In this document: positions 46,242-58,014 of the stretch, one piece after another
How positions within the stretch are numbered: the stretch's first letter is position 1
Layout of the letters: every line of letters starts with the position of its first letter
Assembly (NCBI GenBank): GCA_958295665.1
Contig: OY282558.1
Location: 308,546,092-308,610,091, forward strand
Direction: 5' to 3'
Length of the DNA: 64,000 nt
Source: Tipula vernalis
Lineage: Eukaryota; Arthropoda; Insecta; Diptera; Tipulidae
The notes under the pieces: generated by a model
Databases searched by the model: none
What the model was told of the DNA's origin: nothing
What the model saw: only the letters and a program-made list of their open reading frames with translations
Made by a program: the position numbers and the translations under genes

Positions 46242-46636
46242 ATTTGCTTACCCAGCAATAGAGCTGTTTGAATGTGACGAGGAAAAATTTGTAAGGGAAT
46301 TTGGCTGTATTGGTATAATAAGCTATACAACTTCCACAGTACATTCTATATATATTGGTGGAATCAGTCCAGTCGCCGCGGCCTAATAAGAAGATTGAAT
46401 CAGTTCGAAAGTGGATTAAATTTTCTTTCAATTTTCGGAAATACAAACTTCAAATAAATTAAAAATTTATAAGACATTATGTCGTTTTATCGTGTAACTT
46501 ATTCCACTTTTTATTAATTATAAAATTAAAACAATAAAAACAATTTATTATTAAAGCACAGTTACATTAATATATATATACATATATAAGTATAAAAACT
46601 TTCTTAATGTGGAATTAAAAACTTTTGTTAATATTT

Positions 46637-46682
46637 AACAAGTATCGATTTCGATAATTACCATTATCATCATCAGCTTGTT
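46637..46682 (-). ncRNA. Hammerhead ribozyme motif, inverted Penelope arm, copy 1
   Basis: Identical to the motif at 48134-48179 but on the minus strand, in the tail of the inverted fragment. Confidence 0.75.
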
Positions 46683-46741
46683 TCTACTTAAATGAGTATT
46701 ACAGTGACAATTTGTCATTTATATATCGAAATTTTACAAAC

Positions 46742-47093
46742 TTACGTTAATTTTAAAATTAAATCATAAATTTTATTTGTTGTTGTATTTATTTTATTGT
46801 TCAATAGGTATATATTGTTTCTGTTTTTGTAAATTTCAAATTCCTCAATTCGATTCATGAAGTCTCCCTTATTGATTCTGTATAGTACGGTTAGATTAGA
46901 GTCGAAGTTGATGTATGTGTGTTTTTTGTCATTTATGTGTAAAGCAAAAAGTGAATCTGTCTTAGGTTTTCCCACGTCTTTTACATGTTCAATGAATCTT
47001 TGTTCAAATGAACGGCCGGTTTGCCCTATATAAAATGACGGGCAATCAGAACAAGTAATTTTATAAATGCCTGTGTCATTGTTACTATTAATA
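46742..47093 (-). pseudogene. Inverted fragment of the Penelope-like GIY-YIG endonuclease
   Basis: Minus-strand frame with the same GIYKITCSDC...YIGQTGRSFEQRFIEH domain and the full C-terminus to ILKLT without the frameshift (six A in the run). It lacks RT entirely. A run of short codons (NSNND) marks the point where it joins the plus-strand copy. Confidence 0.8.
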
Positions 47094-47105
47094 ATAATGC
47101 AAAAA

Positions 47106-48074
47106 ATAAATTTCATAAATATATAAAATACTGGTTCAGATACGTTGATGATGTACTTATTTTATTTACCGGGACGCACAGACAGTTAGATTTATTACAT
47201 GATTACATTAACAATATTCACGAGAAAATTAAGTTCACACTAGAACTAGAAAAAGACAAACAGATTAATTTCTTGGATTTAACCATTAAAAATGAAAACC
47301 ATAAACACTTTTTTAAAATCTACAGAAAACCAACACAAACAAGTCATACTATACATAATAAATCTAACCATCCAACACAACATAAAATTTCTGCATATAG
47401 TCACATGATCCATAGACTGAACACAATACCATTATCAAATTTAGATTATAACGAAGAACTTAACAATATAAAATATATAGCTGCCAATAACGGTTACCAA
47501 ATTTCCTTAATTGACAAATTAAACAGATCTTACAAGCGTAAAAAGCAATATTTTGACAAATCCTCATTGATAACAGAAAACGAAGCCAAAATTATAAAAC
47601 ATATTTCCGTCGAATACAGCCAAAGCACAAGCCATATTATACGAAATATTTTTCATCAACATGGTTATAAAATAGCTTACAAAACGAACCAGAAAGTAGA
47701 ACAAAAACTCAAAACTTATACCAATAATAGTAACAATGACATAGGCATTTATAAAATTACTTGTTCTGATTGCCCGTCATTTTATATAGGGCAAACCGGC
47801 CGTTCATTTGAACAAAGATTCATTGAACATGTAAAAGACGTGGGAAAACCTAAGACAGATTCACTTTTTGCTTTACACATAAATGACAAAAAAACACACA
47901 TACATCAACTTCGACTCTAATCTAACCGTACTATACAGAATCAATAAGGGAGACTTCATGAATCGAATTGAGGAATTTGAAATTTACAAAAACAGAAACA
48001 ATATATACCTATTGAACAATAAAATAAATACAACAACAAATAAAATTTATGATTTAATTTTAAAATTAACGTAA
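47106..48074 (+). pseudogene. Penelope-like RT (C-terminal) and GIY-YIG endonuclease, frameshifted
   Basis: The frame opens at the truncation with KYWFRYVDDVLILF, the RT catalytic YVDD. It continues INFLDLTIKN, FFKIYRKPTQTSHTIHNKSN and HPTQHKISAYSHM, the usual thumb/linker region, and then the GIY-YIG endonuclease: GIYKITCSDCPSFYIGQTGR with SFEQRFIEH. A run of seven A at ~47887-47893 (six in the inverted copy) shifts the frame after HINDK. The remaining HTYINFDSNLTVLYRINKGD segment to ILKLT lies in another frame (to 48074). Penelope elements use this endonuclease for target cutting. The 5' truncation and frameshift inactivate the copy. Confidence 0.85.
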
Positions 48075-48133
48075 GTTTGTAAAATTTCGATATATAAATG
48101 ACAAATTGTCACTGTAATACTCATTTAAGTAGA

Positions 48134-48179
48134 AACAAGCTGATGATGATAATGGTAATTATCGAAATCGATACTTGTT
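48134..48179 (+). ncRNA. Hammerhead ribozyme motif (type I, minimal helix III), Penelope 3' region
   Basis: In order: AACAAG (helix I), CTGATGA (core), a T, GATAAT-GGTA-ATTATC (helix II, six pairs), GAAA (core), TCGA with TA (tiny helix III, then the cleavage site after A at 48173), and CTTGTT (helix I partner, six pairs). Helix III with its flanks is the palindrome ATCGAT, which would favour a dimer. Hammerheads of this kind are reported in Penelope-like elements. The extra T between the core and helix II departs from the textbook consensus. Activity is untested. Confidence 0.75.
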
Positions 48180-48534
48180 AAATATTAACAAAAGTTTTTA
48201 ATTCCACATTAAGAAAGTTTTTATACTTATATATATATATATATATATATATTAATGTAACTGTGTTTTAATAATAAATTGTTTTTATTGTTTTAATTTT
48301 ATAATTAAATTAAAAATATTTAACTCTTATTCTAATTTTTAGTTTCCTTACTTAGCGATAGACAACGCCGTATTGCATTTCAATTTCAAATGTTGTCCTC
48401 CTGATGAAGACGTCCCAGCAAACGTGTTTTGCAGAACACACGCCAGAATACCATGTAACATGTTATCAGGACAAACCCATAACAGCCAAATGGCAACTAC
48501 ATGTAAATGAGACAACTCGTTTTCAAAGACTTGT

Positions 48535-48810
48535 TGTAAGGTGGTCTTTCGTAACATGCCTGGTTTTTGTCTTTGGTAAAGTGTACAATGTAGGACTTTG
48601 ATAACATGTGTGATCGTTGTTATTAGTAACTTATCCAATAGGCATGGGTTAGGTAATATGTGTAGTGGGGTTGTCTTTGGTAACATTTGTATAATTCGTC
48701 TTTAGTGACACATCTGATCGTCGTCATGATAAAAGTGTCTGGTAGTCTTCTTTAGCAACATTTTTGGTCGTCCTTGATAACATGTCTAGTTATAATCTTT
48801 AATAACATAA
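48535..48810. repeat. Degenerate tandem repeat, ~20-35 bp units (second copy 53989-54264)
   Basis: Repeated GTCTTTGGTAACAT(GTCTGG)-like units: GGTCTTTCGTAACATGCCTG, GTCTTTGGTAA, ACTTTGATAACATGTG, TTGTCTTTGGTAACATTTG, CCTTGATAACATGTC. Strongly diverged. Confidence 0.6.
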
Positions 48811-49149
48811 TTTTTAATAAAAGACATCATTTTTTAATTCATTTATTTAAAATAAACAGGTAGTTTTTCAATACAAATCATTTGTTAACTTTATAAAAAA
48901 TAATAATTAATAATTATAGCTTGAAATACTAAATCTTTGAAATGTGACTATTTCTTCTATATACCCTGGTGTGGCAATCACTTATTTGTTTCCTAATGTT
49001 TTTTTTTCAAAGTCTTTGTAATTCTTAAATATCTTTTTCCAGGAATCTGTAATTAAATATGAAATGATTAATAAGCAAATTACTTTTAAGCAAACTACCA
49101 AATAGAATCTTATTAAAAAGCACCAAGTCATTTAACGGAAGCTTTTAGT

Positions 49150-49480
49150 TGATACCATCCCAGTTATAATTTTTTAATAAACCGTCCGCTATAATTATGT
49201 AGGACCGGTAGAATGGTGCCTCCCTGCAACCTGTTCAAATGGAGATAAATACTTTGTCTGAAAATAAAAATTAAATTGATGTGTAAAATATTTAGGTATA
49301 ATGAAAATAATTGTTTATTTTACCAAATTAGAAGAAAAATTCTCGTCGTTTAATCTGGAGGTAATCGCTTCCAATTCTTCCTGTGATTTTATGGGTAGAT
49401 CGGTGTTGAATCCTGGGGCTTCAATACTTGTAAAATTTTCGTAATGTCTAGCTTTATAGAAGCTAGCTGTCGGCTTATAT
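49150..49480 (-). pseudogene. DUF4806-like fragment, cut by the duplication junction
   Basis: Same as 54604-54934 but it loses its N-terminal end at 49480, where the next tandem unit starts. Confidence 0.45.
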
Positions 49481-52088
49481 AGTCATCTTTTAGTTAACTT
49501 TGGATCATCTTGTAGTTATCTTTTTCAGCTTTTATACTGCAGGGTCAAATCGTAGTCGAGTCGAAACTAGGTTGAAACCGAGTCAGAAACGTCAAAAAAA
49601 AATCATTTACTATCGTATGTTTATATGTTTTTCTTGTATTATTTTCTGAATTTTATAAAAATAAAATAGGAAAGTTTAATTGCCACACAAAAATCGAAGA
49701 TTCGCACACGAATTAAGAAATCAAAATGGTGTCTTTTTATTATTATTTTTTTGTTGTTTTTATTTTTCGACTCGACTCCGTTTATAGTGAAGGTTTTTAG
49801 AGTTAACTCGACTCGACCCTAGAAATTTTTTAGGTCGAGTCGCGTTAACTACAAGATGACTCGACTCCGTTTATAGTAAAAGTTAACCTAGGTTCAAACC
49901 AGGTTGAACCCTAAGCATAAACGTACTCAATTTTCTTAAGTCAATTTGACGATTGACGAATGGAACGGTGTGCTCCAGCGGACAATAGTGAAATATGTGA
50001 TAGGCTGTAACAAAAATTTGCTACATGAAGTTATATGGAAATAGTGTCTATTTAAATTACATTTTTATTTATGAAAAAAGTAATGATTGCACATTTGAAT
50101 TAATCAAATATGTAGTTTGAAGTGTAATTTTTGTAAATCTGATTCAGTTTTAACATTCTTGTCATTTTAAAATTGCAGAAATTTATTATTAAGCTCACTA
50201 TAAATATATATGTGGGACACTAAACGATTTTTGAGCTTTATTAGACCACAGTTACCACGCTTTGATTTATTAATACAATCTAAAATTTAATATTTTTAAA
50301 ACATTTATGTTTTTAGTAACACTAGCTTATTTTGAAATTTTTGCAATATTTAAGTACACGTTTCTAATATTTAAAATGAAAAGAACGTCCCAAATCAATC
50401 AGATATACAAAAATCACACTTCAAACTACATATTGGATTACTTCAATTTTCCAATCATTACAATTTTCACAAATGAAAATGTAATTGAAATAGACACTAT
50501 TTCCATATAACTTCATATAGCAAATTGTTGTTACAGCCTATCACATATTTTACTTCTGTCCGCTTAAGTCGCTTTTTAAACTTTTCCATTCGTCAATTGT
50601 AAAAGTAGGGAAAGCGTCTCTTACGGAAGATAGAAAAATTGAAGCGGATACATACAAATTACAATGCGACCATAGTAAATGTGCTATCAGGCTTTTGCGG
50701 GAAATAGAAAAAATGAAATAGATACATAAAAATCGAGACCCTCCAATCGTCAATAATTGAGCCGGTTTTTTAAAGTGGTATAACTCGATATTTTGTTGAA
50801 ACGAGATAATGAAACAGTAGAGAATTAATAAATGCAAAAATATACGGAATTTTGAATTTTCTTATTTATTGCGCAAGTATTAGGAATTTTATTTTGACTA
50901 TAAATTGTTTGCCGTTCGAAAGATTATAACATTTGTCTATTGTTATCATTAACTTAATTTTTTTGAAAAATGGGCTTATAGGTACCACTTTCAAAGATAA
51001 CACGACAATTTTGTTTTTTTATTATACCGGGGAGATCAGAGTATCAGACAGATAATTTATCGGAGAGAACAGAGCGATTGTTATCTGAAAAGGTATTTTT
51101 CGATTTAACTACACTGAACAAAATAATATGACGAAATATTAACGAAACAAAAGTGGAACAAAATAGAACTTTGTGACCATTTGAATTGCGTATGCGTATC
51201 TTCCTTACCCCTTAAAAAGAGCGTTGTGCGATCTGTGAGACCGTTCTCCTTTTCAAATAAAAAAATTATTCCCACCCCGTTTAATTTTTTTATTTTGAAA
51301 TGCTAAGGCACGTACAGTTGGTCTTCATAAAATGGACATTGTATGTACATGTGAAAAAATACTGGGAATTGTTCAATGAAACATATAGCGTATTTACTTG
51401 AGACATTTACAACAACATTTGCACTAAATAATCCCTGAGAGAGGTTAAATAATCCCAAATTTTGTTTGGGTTGTAAATCTTAATAATTTTTCTTTTTTGA
51501 CTCTAATTTGTATTAATTATTTAATTCGTGTAATCACCAACTATGCAGCCGATCCTAAATATCATTTTAATATACTTCAACGTGTTAATCTGTAAAAGAC
51601 AATTAAAATGCGCTTTAGGATCGGTTGCATATTTGGTGATCACACGAATTAAATAATCAATTCAAATTAAAGTTAAAAAGAAAAATTATTAAAATTTGCT
51701 TACCCAGCAATAGAGCTGTTTGAATGTGACGAGGAAAAATTTGTAAGGGAATTTGGCTGTATTGGTATAATAAGCTATACAACTTCCACAGTACATTCTA
51801 TATATATTGGTGGAATCAGTCCAGTCGCCGCGGCCTAATAAGAAGATTGAATCAGTTCGAAAGTGGATTAAATTTTCTTTCAATTTTCGGAAATACAAAC
51901 TTCAAATAAATTAAAAATTTATAAGACATTATGTCGTTTTATCGTGTAACTTATTCCACTTTTTATTAATTATAAAATTAAAACAATAAAAACAATTTAT
52001 TATTAAAGCACAGTTACATTAATATATATATACATATATAAGTATAAAAACTTTCTTAATGTGGAATTAAAAACTTTTGTTAATATTT

Positions 52089-52134
52089 AACAAGTATCGA
52101 TTTCGATAATTACCATTATCATCATCAGCTTGTT
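52089..52134 (-). ncRNA. Hammerhead ribozyme motif, inverted Penelope arm, copy 2
   Basis: Tandem-duplicate of the minus-strand motif (+5452). Confidence 0.75.
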
Positions 52135-52193
52135 TCTACTTAAATGAGTATTACAGTGACAATTTGTCATTTATATATCGAAATTTTACAAAC

Positions 52194-52545
52194 TTACGTT
52201 AATTTTAAAATTAAATCATAAATTTTATTTGTTGTTGTATTTATTTTATTGTTCAATAGGTATATATTGTTTCTGTTTTTGTAAATTTCAAATTCCTCAA
52301 TTCGATTCATGAAGTCTCCCTTATTGATTCTGTATAGTACGGTTAGATTAGAGTCGAAGTTGATGTATGTGTGTTTTTTGTCATTTATGTGTAAAGCAAA
52401 AAGTGAATCTGTCTTAGGTTTTCCCACGTCTTTTACATGTTCAATGAATCTTTGTTCAAATGAACGGCCGGTTTGCCCTATATAAAATGACGGGCAATCA
52501 GAACAAGTAATTTTATAAATGCCTGTGTCATTGTTACTATTAATA
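52194..52545 (-). pseudogene. Inverted GIY-YIG fragment, copy 2
   Basis: Same as 46742-47093, shifted by 5452. Confidence 0.8.
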
Positions 52546-52557
52546 ATAATGCAAAAA

Positions 52558-53526
52558 ATAAATTTCATAAATATATAAAATACTGGTTCAGATACGTTGA
52601 TGATGTACTTATTTTATTTACCGGGACGCACAGACAGTTAGATTTATTACATGATTACATTAACAATATTCACGAGAAAATTAAGTTCACACTAGAACTA
52701 GAAAAAGACAAACAGATTAATTTCTTGGATTTAACCATTAAAAATGAAAACCATAAACACTTTTTTAAAATCTACAGAAAACCAACACAAACAAGTCATA
52801 CTATACATAATAAATCTAACCATCCAACACAACATAAAATTTCTGCATATAGTCACATGATCCATAGACTGAACACAATACCATTATCAAATTTAGATTA
52901 TAACGAAGAACTTAACAATATAAAATATATAGCTGCCAATAACGGTTACCAAATTTCCTTAATTGACAAATTAAACAGATCTTACAAGCGTAAAAAGCAA
53001 TATTTTGACAAATCCTCATTGATAACAGAAAACGAAGCCAAAATTATAAAACATATTTCCGTCGAATACAGCCAAAGCACAAGCCATATTATACGAAATA
53101 TTTTTCATCAACATGGTTATAAAATAGCTTACAAAACGAACCAGAAAGTAGAACAAAAACTCAAAACTTATACCAATAATAGTAACAATGACATAGGCAT
53201 TTATAAAATTACTTGTTCTGATTGCCCGTCATTTTATATAGGGCAAACCGGCCGTTCATTTGAACAAAGATTCATTGAACATGTAAAAGACGTGGGAAAA
53301 CCTAAGACAGATTCACTTTTTGCTTTACACATAAATGACAAAAAAACACACATACATCAACTTCGACTCTAATCTAACCGTACTATACAGAATCAATAAG
53401 GGAGACTTCATGAATCGAATTGAGGAATTTGAAATTTACAAAAACAGAAACAATATATACCTATTGAACAATAAAATAAATACAACAACAAATAAAATTT
53501 ATGATTTAATTTTAAAATTAACGTAA
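52558..53526 (+). pseudogene. Penelope-like RT/GIY-YIG, copy 2
   Basis: Same frame, same seven-A frameshift and same end as at 47106-48074. Confidence 0.85.
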
Positions 53527-53585
53527 GTTTGTAAAATTTCGATATATAAATGACAAATTGTCACTGTAATACTCATTTAAGTAGA

Positions 53586-53631
53586 AACAAGCTGATGATG
53601 ATAATGGTAATTATCGAAATCGATACTTGTT
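53586..53631 (+). ncRNA. Hammerhead ribozyme motif, plus Penelope arm, copy 2
   Basis: Tandem-duplicate of the plus-strand motif (+5452), same bases throughout. Confidence 0.75.
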
Positions 53632-53679
53632 AAATATTAACAAAAGTTTTTAATTCCACATTAAGAAAGTTTTTATACT

Positions 53680-53710
<31 letters not shown>

Positions 53711-54603
53711 GTAACTGTGTTTTAATAATAAATTGTTTTTATTGTTTTAATTTTATAATTAAATTAAAAATATTTAACTCTTATTCTAATTTTTAGTTTC
53801 CTTACTTAGCGATAGACAACGCCGTATTGCATTTCAATTTCAAATGTTGTCCTCCTGATGAAGACGTCCCAGCAAACGTGTTTTGCAGAACACACGCCAG
53901 AATACCATGTAACATGTTATCAGGACAAACCCATAACAGCCAAATGGCAACTACATGTAAATGAGACAACTCGTTTTCAAAGACTTGTTGTAAGGTGGTC
54001 TTTCGTAACATGCCTGGTTTTTGTCTTTGGTAAAGTGTACAATGTAGGACTTTGATAACATGTGTGATCGTTGTTATTAGTAACTTATCCAATAGGCATG
54101 GGTTAGGTAATATGTGTAGTGGGGTTGTCTTTGGTAACATTTGTATAATTCGTCTTTAGTGACACATCTGATCGTCGTCATGATAAAAGTGTCTGGTAGT
54201 CTTCTTTAGCAACATTTTTGGTCGTCCTTGATAACATGTCTAGTTATAATCTTTAATAACATAATTTTTAATAAAAGACATCATTTTTTAATTCATTTAT
54301 TTAAAATAAACAGGTAGTTTTTCAATACAAATCATTTGTTAACTTTATAAAAAATAATAATTAATAATTATAGCTTGAAATACTAAATCTTTGAAATGTG
54401 ACTATTTCTTCTATATACCCTGGTGTGGCAATCACTTATTTGTTTCCTAATGTTTTTTTTTCAAAGTCTTTGTAATTCTTAAATATCTTTTTCCAGGAAT
54501 CTGTAATTAAATATGAAATGATTAATAAGCAAATTACTTTTAAGCAAACTACCAAATAGAATCTTATTAAAAAGCACCAAGTCATTTAACGGAAGCTTTT
54601 AGT

Positions 54604-54972
54604 TGATACCATCCCAGTTATAATTTTTTAATAAACCGTCCGCTATAATTATGTAGGACCGGTAGAATGGTGCCTCCCTGCAACCTGTTCAAATGGAGAT
54701 AAATACTTTGTCTGAAAATAAAAATTAAATTGATGTGTAAAATATTTAGGTATAATGAAAATAATTGTTTATTTTACCAAATTAGAAGAAAAATTCTCGT
54801 CGTTTAATCTGGAGGTAATCGCTTCCAATTCTTCCTGTGATTTTATGGGTAGATCGGTGTTGAATCCTGGGGCTTCAATACTTGTAAAATTTTCGTAATG
54901 TCTAGCTTTATAGAAGCTAGCTGTCGGCTTATATATTTTAAGTCCGGGGAAACTGATAAAAAAAGTAGTCAA
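54604..54972 (-). pseudogene. DUF4806-like transposon-derived gene fragment, complete copy
   Basis: Minus strand, 54972-54775: TTFFISFPGLKIYKPTASFY and then FNTDLPIKSQEELEAITSRL with NDENFSSNL. It resembles the start of DUF4806 (LP-K-EEL--LE--L-D--F). A GTAAAA donor and a TTTTCAG acceptor bracket a ~60-nt AT-rich gap. The next stretch reads RLQGGTILPVLHNYSGRFIK and a WDG-like part in shifting frames with stops. DUF4806 occurs in insect mobile-element proteins. Identity is tentative, based on motif spacing. Confidence 0.45.
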
Positions 54973-54974
54973 AT

Positions 54975-55690
54975 TTTTTGATTTTAGAAAATAATTTATG
55001 ATAAAAATTCTTTGGTCACTTTCTATTGACCAAAAAAAAAAAATTAATAATTTCTTAATCTAAATTTTTGGTTTTTCTTCATAAAAATTTATTTTGATCA
55101 AAAAAATATGAAAGTTTATGTCAGTTAAGCAAGTTTCTAGTTTATTACAATAGATAAAATCATTCAAACCAAAACTTATGTCCATGTATGTATAAATCTA
55201 CATTTAAAACCTAATTTAAAAAGTATGTAAACGTTATTATTATATTATTAATATAAAATCATCTTGTTCATCTGTTATTGTGGCTGTTCTAGATTTTCAA
55301 GTATCTGCGTGTTTATAAAAAATGTATCCTGATCATTTTGACTAATATGTGGCTTTTGCCACTAAAATGTATCCTGATCATTTTGACTAATATGTGGCTT
55401 TTGCTAATTGATGATTGTTGTGCAATTAGGCGACATAAAGTTACATATACATTAAGAAATGAGTTTCCAAATTAAGCAAAATGAACATACGAAAAATACG
55501 CTCCACATTACCAGGGGCCACTTTAACGTTTGGCCTTCGGAAAATTGATTGAGATGTACTTACAGTGTTATGCTCCTACTCTGACTTTTCAGGGAAAGTT
55601 CTGAAGCAACGAAGTTTAATATTATAATTATATCTCAAGTACACTCTTGTAACATAGTGATTGAATATAAATTATTGTTATGGAATTATA
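54975..55690. other. No gene seen; 45-bp direct duplication at 55321-55410
   Basis: AATGTATCCTGATCATTTTG with ACTAATATGTGGCTTTTGC occurs twice, 45 bases apart. Otherwise AT-rich. Confidence 0.6.
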
Positions 55691-55699
55691 TCTATGATT

Positions 55700-56330
55700 T
55701 TATACAATTCAATATCTTAATTTTTTACATATACATACATTAATGATAATAAAATAAATGAAAAGATATAGAAATTATCTAATATATAATTGCCCAATTC
55801 ATTCACTGACTCTGGAACGCTTTTCTTATATTTCTTGGATTTGCTGTCTTTTGCTTTCAGTAATCTGTAATCGCCGCATGGATGCCATTCACCGTCCCTT
55901 TTACGTCCCAAATGTAGGGGGTTGGACCAGGTGCTTTTGCTGGGCCGACATATCCCCTGTGGCATCAAGTCTTCAAAGTGCGTTTTAACAATTTGTGACT
56001 TATCTGGGGCTACATAGCCTACGTGTTTTGCATGATACCGATGGTCAGCGAGTTCCTAGGTTGTACGTCACACTATGCTTAATTTTGACCAAACCTAGAT
56101 GTTCATGGGCAATTTCGTCGAATTGGTTGATTATTTGGGACTATAACTTGTTGTACAAATGTTTTGTTTGTCAACATGAGACAATGAGGGGAACTGATTT
56201 GTCGATATTGATCGATGATCCTAATGTGATTAGTGTAGTCGTCTGGTCGATGATGCTTTGTCGCTGTATGTCGACCTTCATCCCGTTTAGTGGAAGTATT
56301 TTTGAACGATAAGCTCGAACTCGATCGTTT
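55700..56330 (-). pseudogene. Ty3/gypsy pol relic (start of reverse transcriptase)
   Basis: Minus strand: LMPQGICRPSKSTWSNPLHL followed by GRKRDGEWHPCGDYRLL, the first conserved RT block of Ty3/gypsy elements. Upstream in broken frames: HSVTYNLGTR, PSVSCKTRRL and NALxRLDA, the linker before RT. Several stops and frameshifts. Sequence up to ~57000 is of similar composition and may hold decayed gag/protease, but I could not read a domain there. No LTR found. Confidence 0.7.
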
Positions 56331-57232
56331 TAGCTAGAAAATTAAATTCTGGAGAGATGTCTACAATTTTGTTGGAGTCTGGTGGAATTACCGAAACATC
56401 AGCTCCGCGTGTTTATTAAAATTTTTCATTAGATATTAATTTCCATAGTTAACAAGCGACTTGATTTCATTATATTCTCGCAAGTTGCTATATGCGGCGA
56501 TAAATTTAGTTTTTTATGTTATTATTGTTTTCATTATCACATCCAAATTTACGATACTGTATTCCAGCCGTTGAATAATCGGCACGACTCTTTATTGCGT
56601 TTTCGCGATTGTCACCGAATTCGAGCTACCTCGCGTCATACCAGAACTAGGTGGTGCATCAAGAAGTAACAGGGGACCAGTATTTATTTTTTTGCGAGGC
56701 TACGATAGAACGAACTTTTTCGTCTATTAGATTACGTAATTGTGAAGGAGGCCAGAAGGTGGCAGACGACCTTCCCCTAGCATAAACTGAACTTTCGCTT
56801 ATGTATCCTGCTTGCCAGACAAATACGTGGACATATTGATCCCGAGCTCAGGCGGTAGAGGTAACTTTGGTCGTGGGGTTGTATTTATCTGTTACGTGAG
56901 CAAGTGCTTGGCCACTAAAGAATAGAAGAACAAAAATCATGCTTTCCATCGCCGACACACCAATCCACTTCACAATCTACATCAAATTTTAACACTTCAT
57001 CAAATCATAATCCGGAAATAAAATACAATATTTACCATTTTTAACAATTTGAATGAACATTAATTTATTAGCAAAATTTAAATAAAATAAAAAAAATTAT
57101 GCAAGCACTAACACGATTCTTCAAATGATGATGGCATAACGGATCACGTTATTTCCGCTAGCAATAATACACATATTTAATTATTTGATTACCTGATGAC
57201 TCGCTGATGCGATCCGATGAAAGTGCTTCCAG
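56331..57232. other. Probable further gypsy-derived sequence, no readable domain
   Basis: GC-richer than the surrounding DNA at 56560-56960. Minus-strand frames such as EFGDNRENAIKSR vaguely recall gypsy gag/protease linkers but are too short to assign. Confidence 0.3.
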
Positions 57233-58014
57233 GGCCCCTATTCCTGAATACGAATACGAACCAAAATTGTACGAATTCGTGTCATTTCTATTTCTGAATA
57301 CGAATACGTTTGATTCTTGTACGAATTTGTCTAAGGAAAATTCGTGACCAAATTTCTCTTATTTCGCAATACGAATTCGAGCAGTTTTTGTATGTTCATG
57401 AACGGATTTTGGGTCGATGATTTATTAGTTAACGACACCAAAATATTGAAGCAAAAAGTACACATTAAATTTATATTTTTACAATTTTTATTTATTTTTT
57501 AAGAAATACATATTTTTAAAAATTGAAAGAATGTTCTTAAAATGAAAATATTATTTATGTAGCAAATTTTACATAATTTATAAATAATAGTATACTCCGA
57601 ATTTGTATTTAATTCCGGATCCCTCAACGTCTCAATGACAAAAAGTAAATAATATAAATAAAACTAAAATTTTACCAAATTCGTATTTTGCTATACACAG
57701 ATTTATATTTCCTTTTATTTAATATAATTATTTTAGTTTGATATAAAATAATATTGATCAAACATGGCGCGGGTTCGTTTTTATTCACCTAGCCAATTAA
57801 AAAGTAAATTGATGTCAAAAATTTGACATATTTATGTTTATTTTCAGTTTTACACTGTCATTTTAATGATGTTTCATGTAAAACAAAATTTCCCTTTCCT
57901 TACACTACAAAAATTAAAATATACTGTACGTTTGTATTCAGGAATATCAAAGTATTTACGGATCGAATTGGACTTTCGTTTCGTACACAGATTCGTATCT
58001 TCAGGAATAGGGAC
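57233..58014. mobile_element. MITE with CCCTATTCCTGA ends
   Basis: GGCCCCTATTCCTGAATACG at the left and TATCTTCAGGAATAGGGACC at the right are imperfect inverted repeats. TTCTGAATACGAATACG near the left and TTTGTATTCAGGAATA near the right form further inner pairs. About 780 bp, non-coding. Confidence 0.75.

Larger units (their letters stand above)
46505..48310. mobile_element. Penelope-like element: two truncated copies joined tail-out (inverted), copy 1
   Basis: A minus-strand 3' fragment (46505-47093) and a longer plus-strand fragment (~47105-48310) meet head to head. Both end in the same 3' region: the stretch after the coding frame, the hammerhead motif, then TTAATTCCACATTAAGAAAG, a TA run and a shared GTTTTTATTGTTTTAATT end. 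Such inverted, 5'-truncated arrangements are known for Penelope-like retroelements. The reverse transcriptase is cut just before its YVDD box. Confidence 0.85.
44029..49480 (+). repeat. 5.45-kb direct tandem duplication, copy 1
   Basis: From AGTCATCTTTTAG to GTCGGCTTATAT. Every landmark recurs at +5452 in copy 2, with no difference seen apart from two extra bases in a TA run. The left end lies inside a MITE and the right end inside a DUF4806-like relic. Confidence 0.95.
51957..53764. mobile_element. Penelope-like inverted pair, copy 2
   Basis: Tandem-duplicate of 46505-48310. The only length difference seen in the unit lies in its TA run near 53690 (two more bases). Confidence 0.85.
49481..54934 (+). 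repeat. 5.45-kb direct tandem duplication, copy 2
   Basis: Repeats copy 1 head to tail. Only this copy continues into the unique ATTTTAAGTCCGGGG sequence on the right, and only copy 1 has the MITE's left end. That order identifies the junction (TTATAT|AGTCATC) as the new joint. Confidence 0.95.

Noticed and set aside
48395..48430. CCTGATGAAGACGTCCCAGC as another hammerhead
   Set aside because: No GAAA box and no pairing helices; only the CTGATGA string fits.
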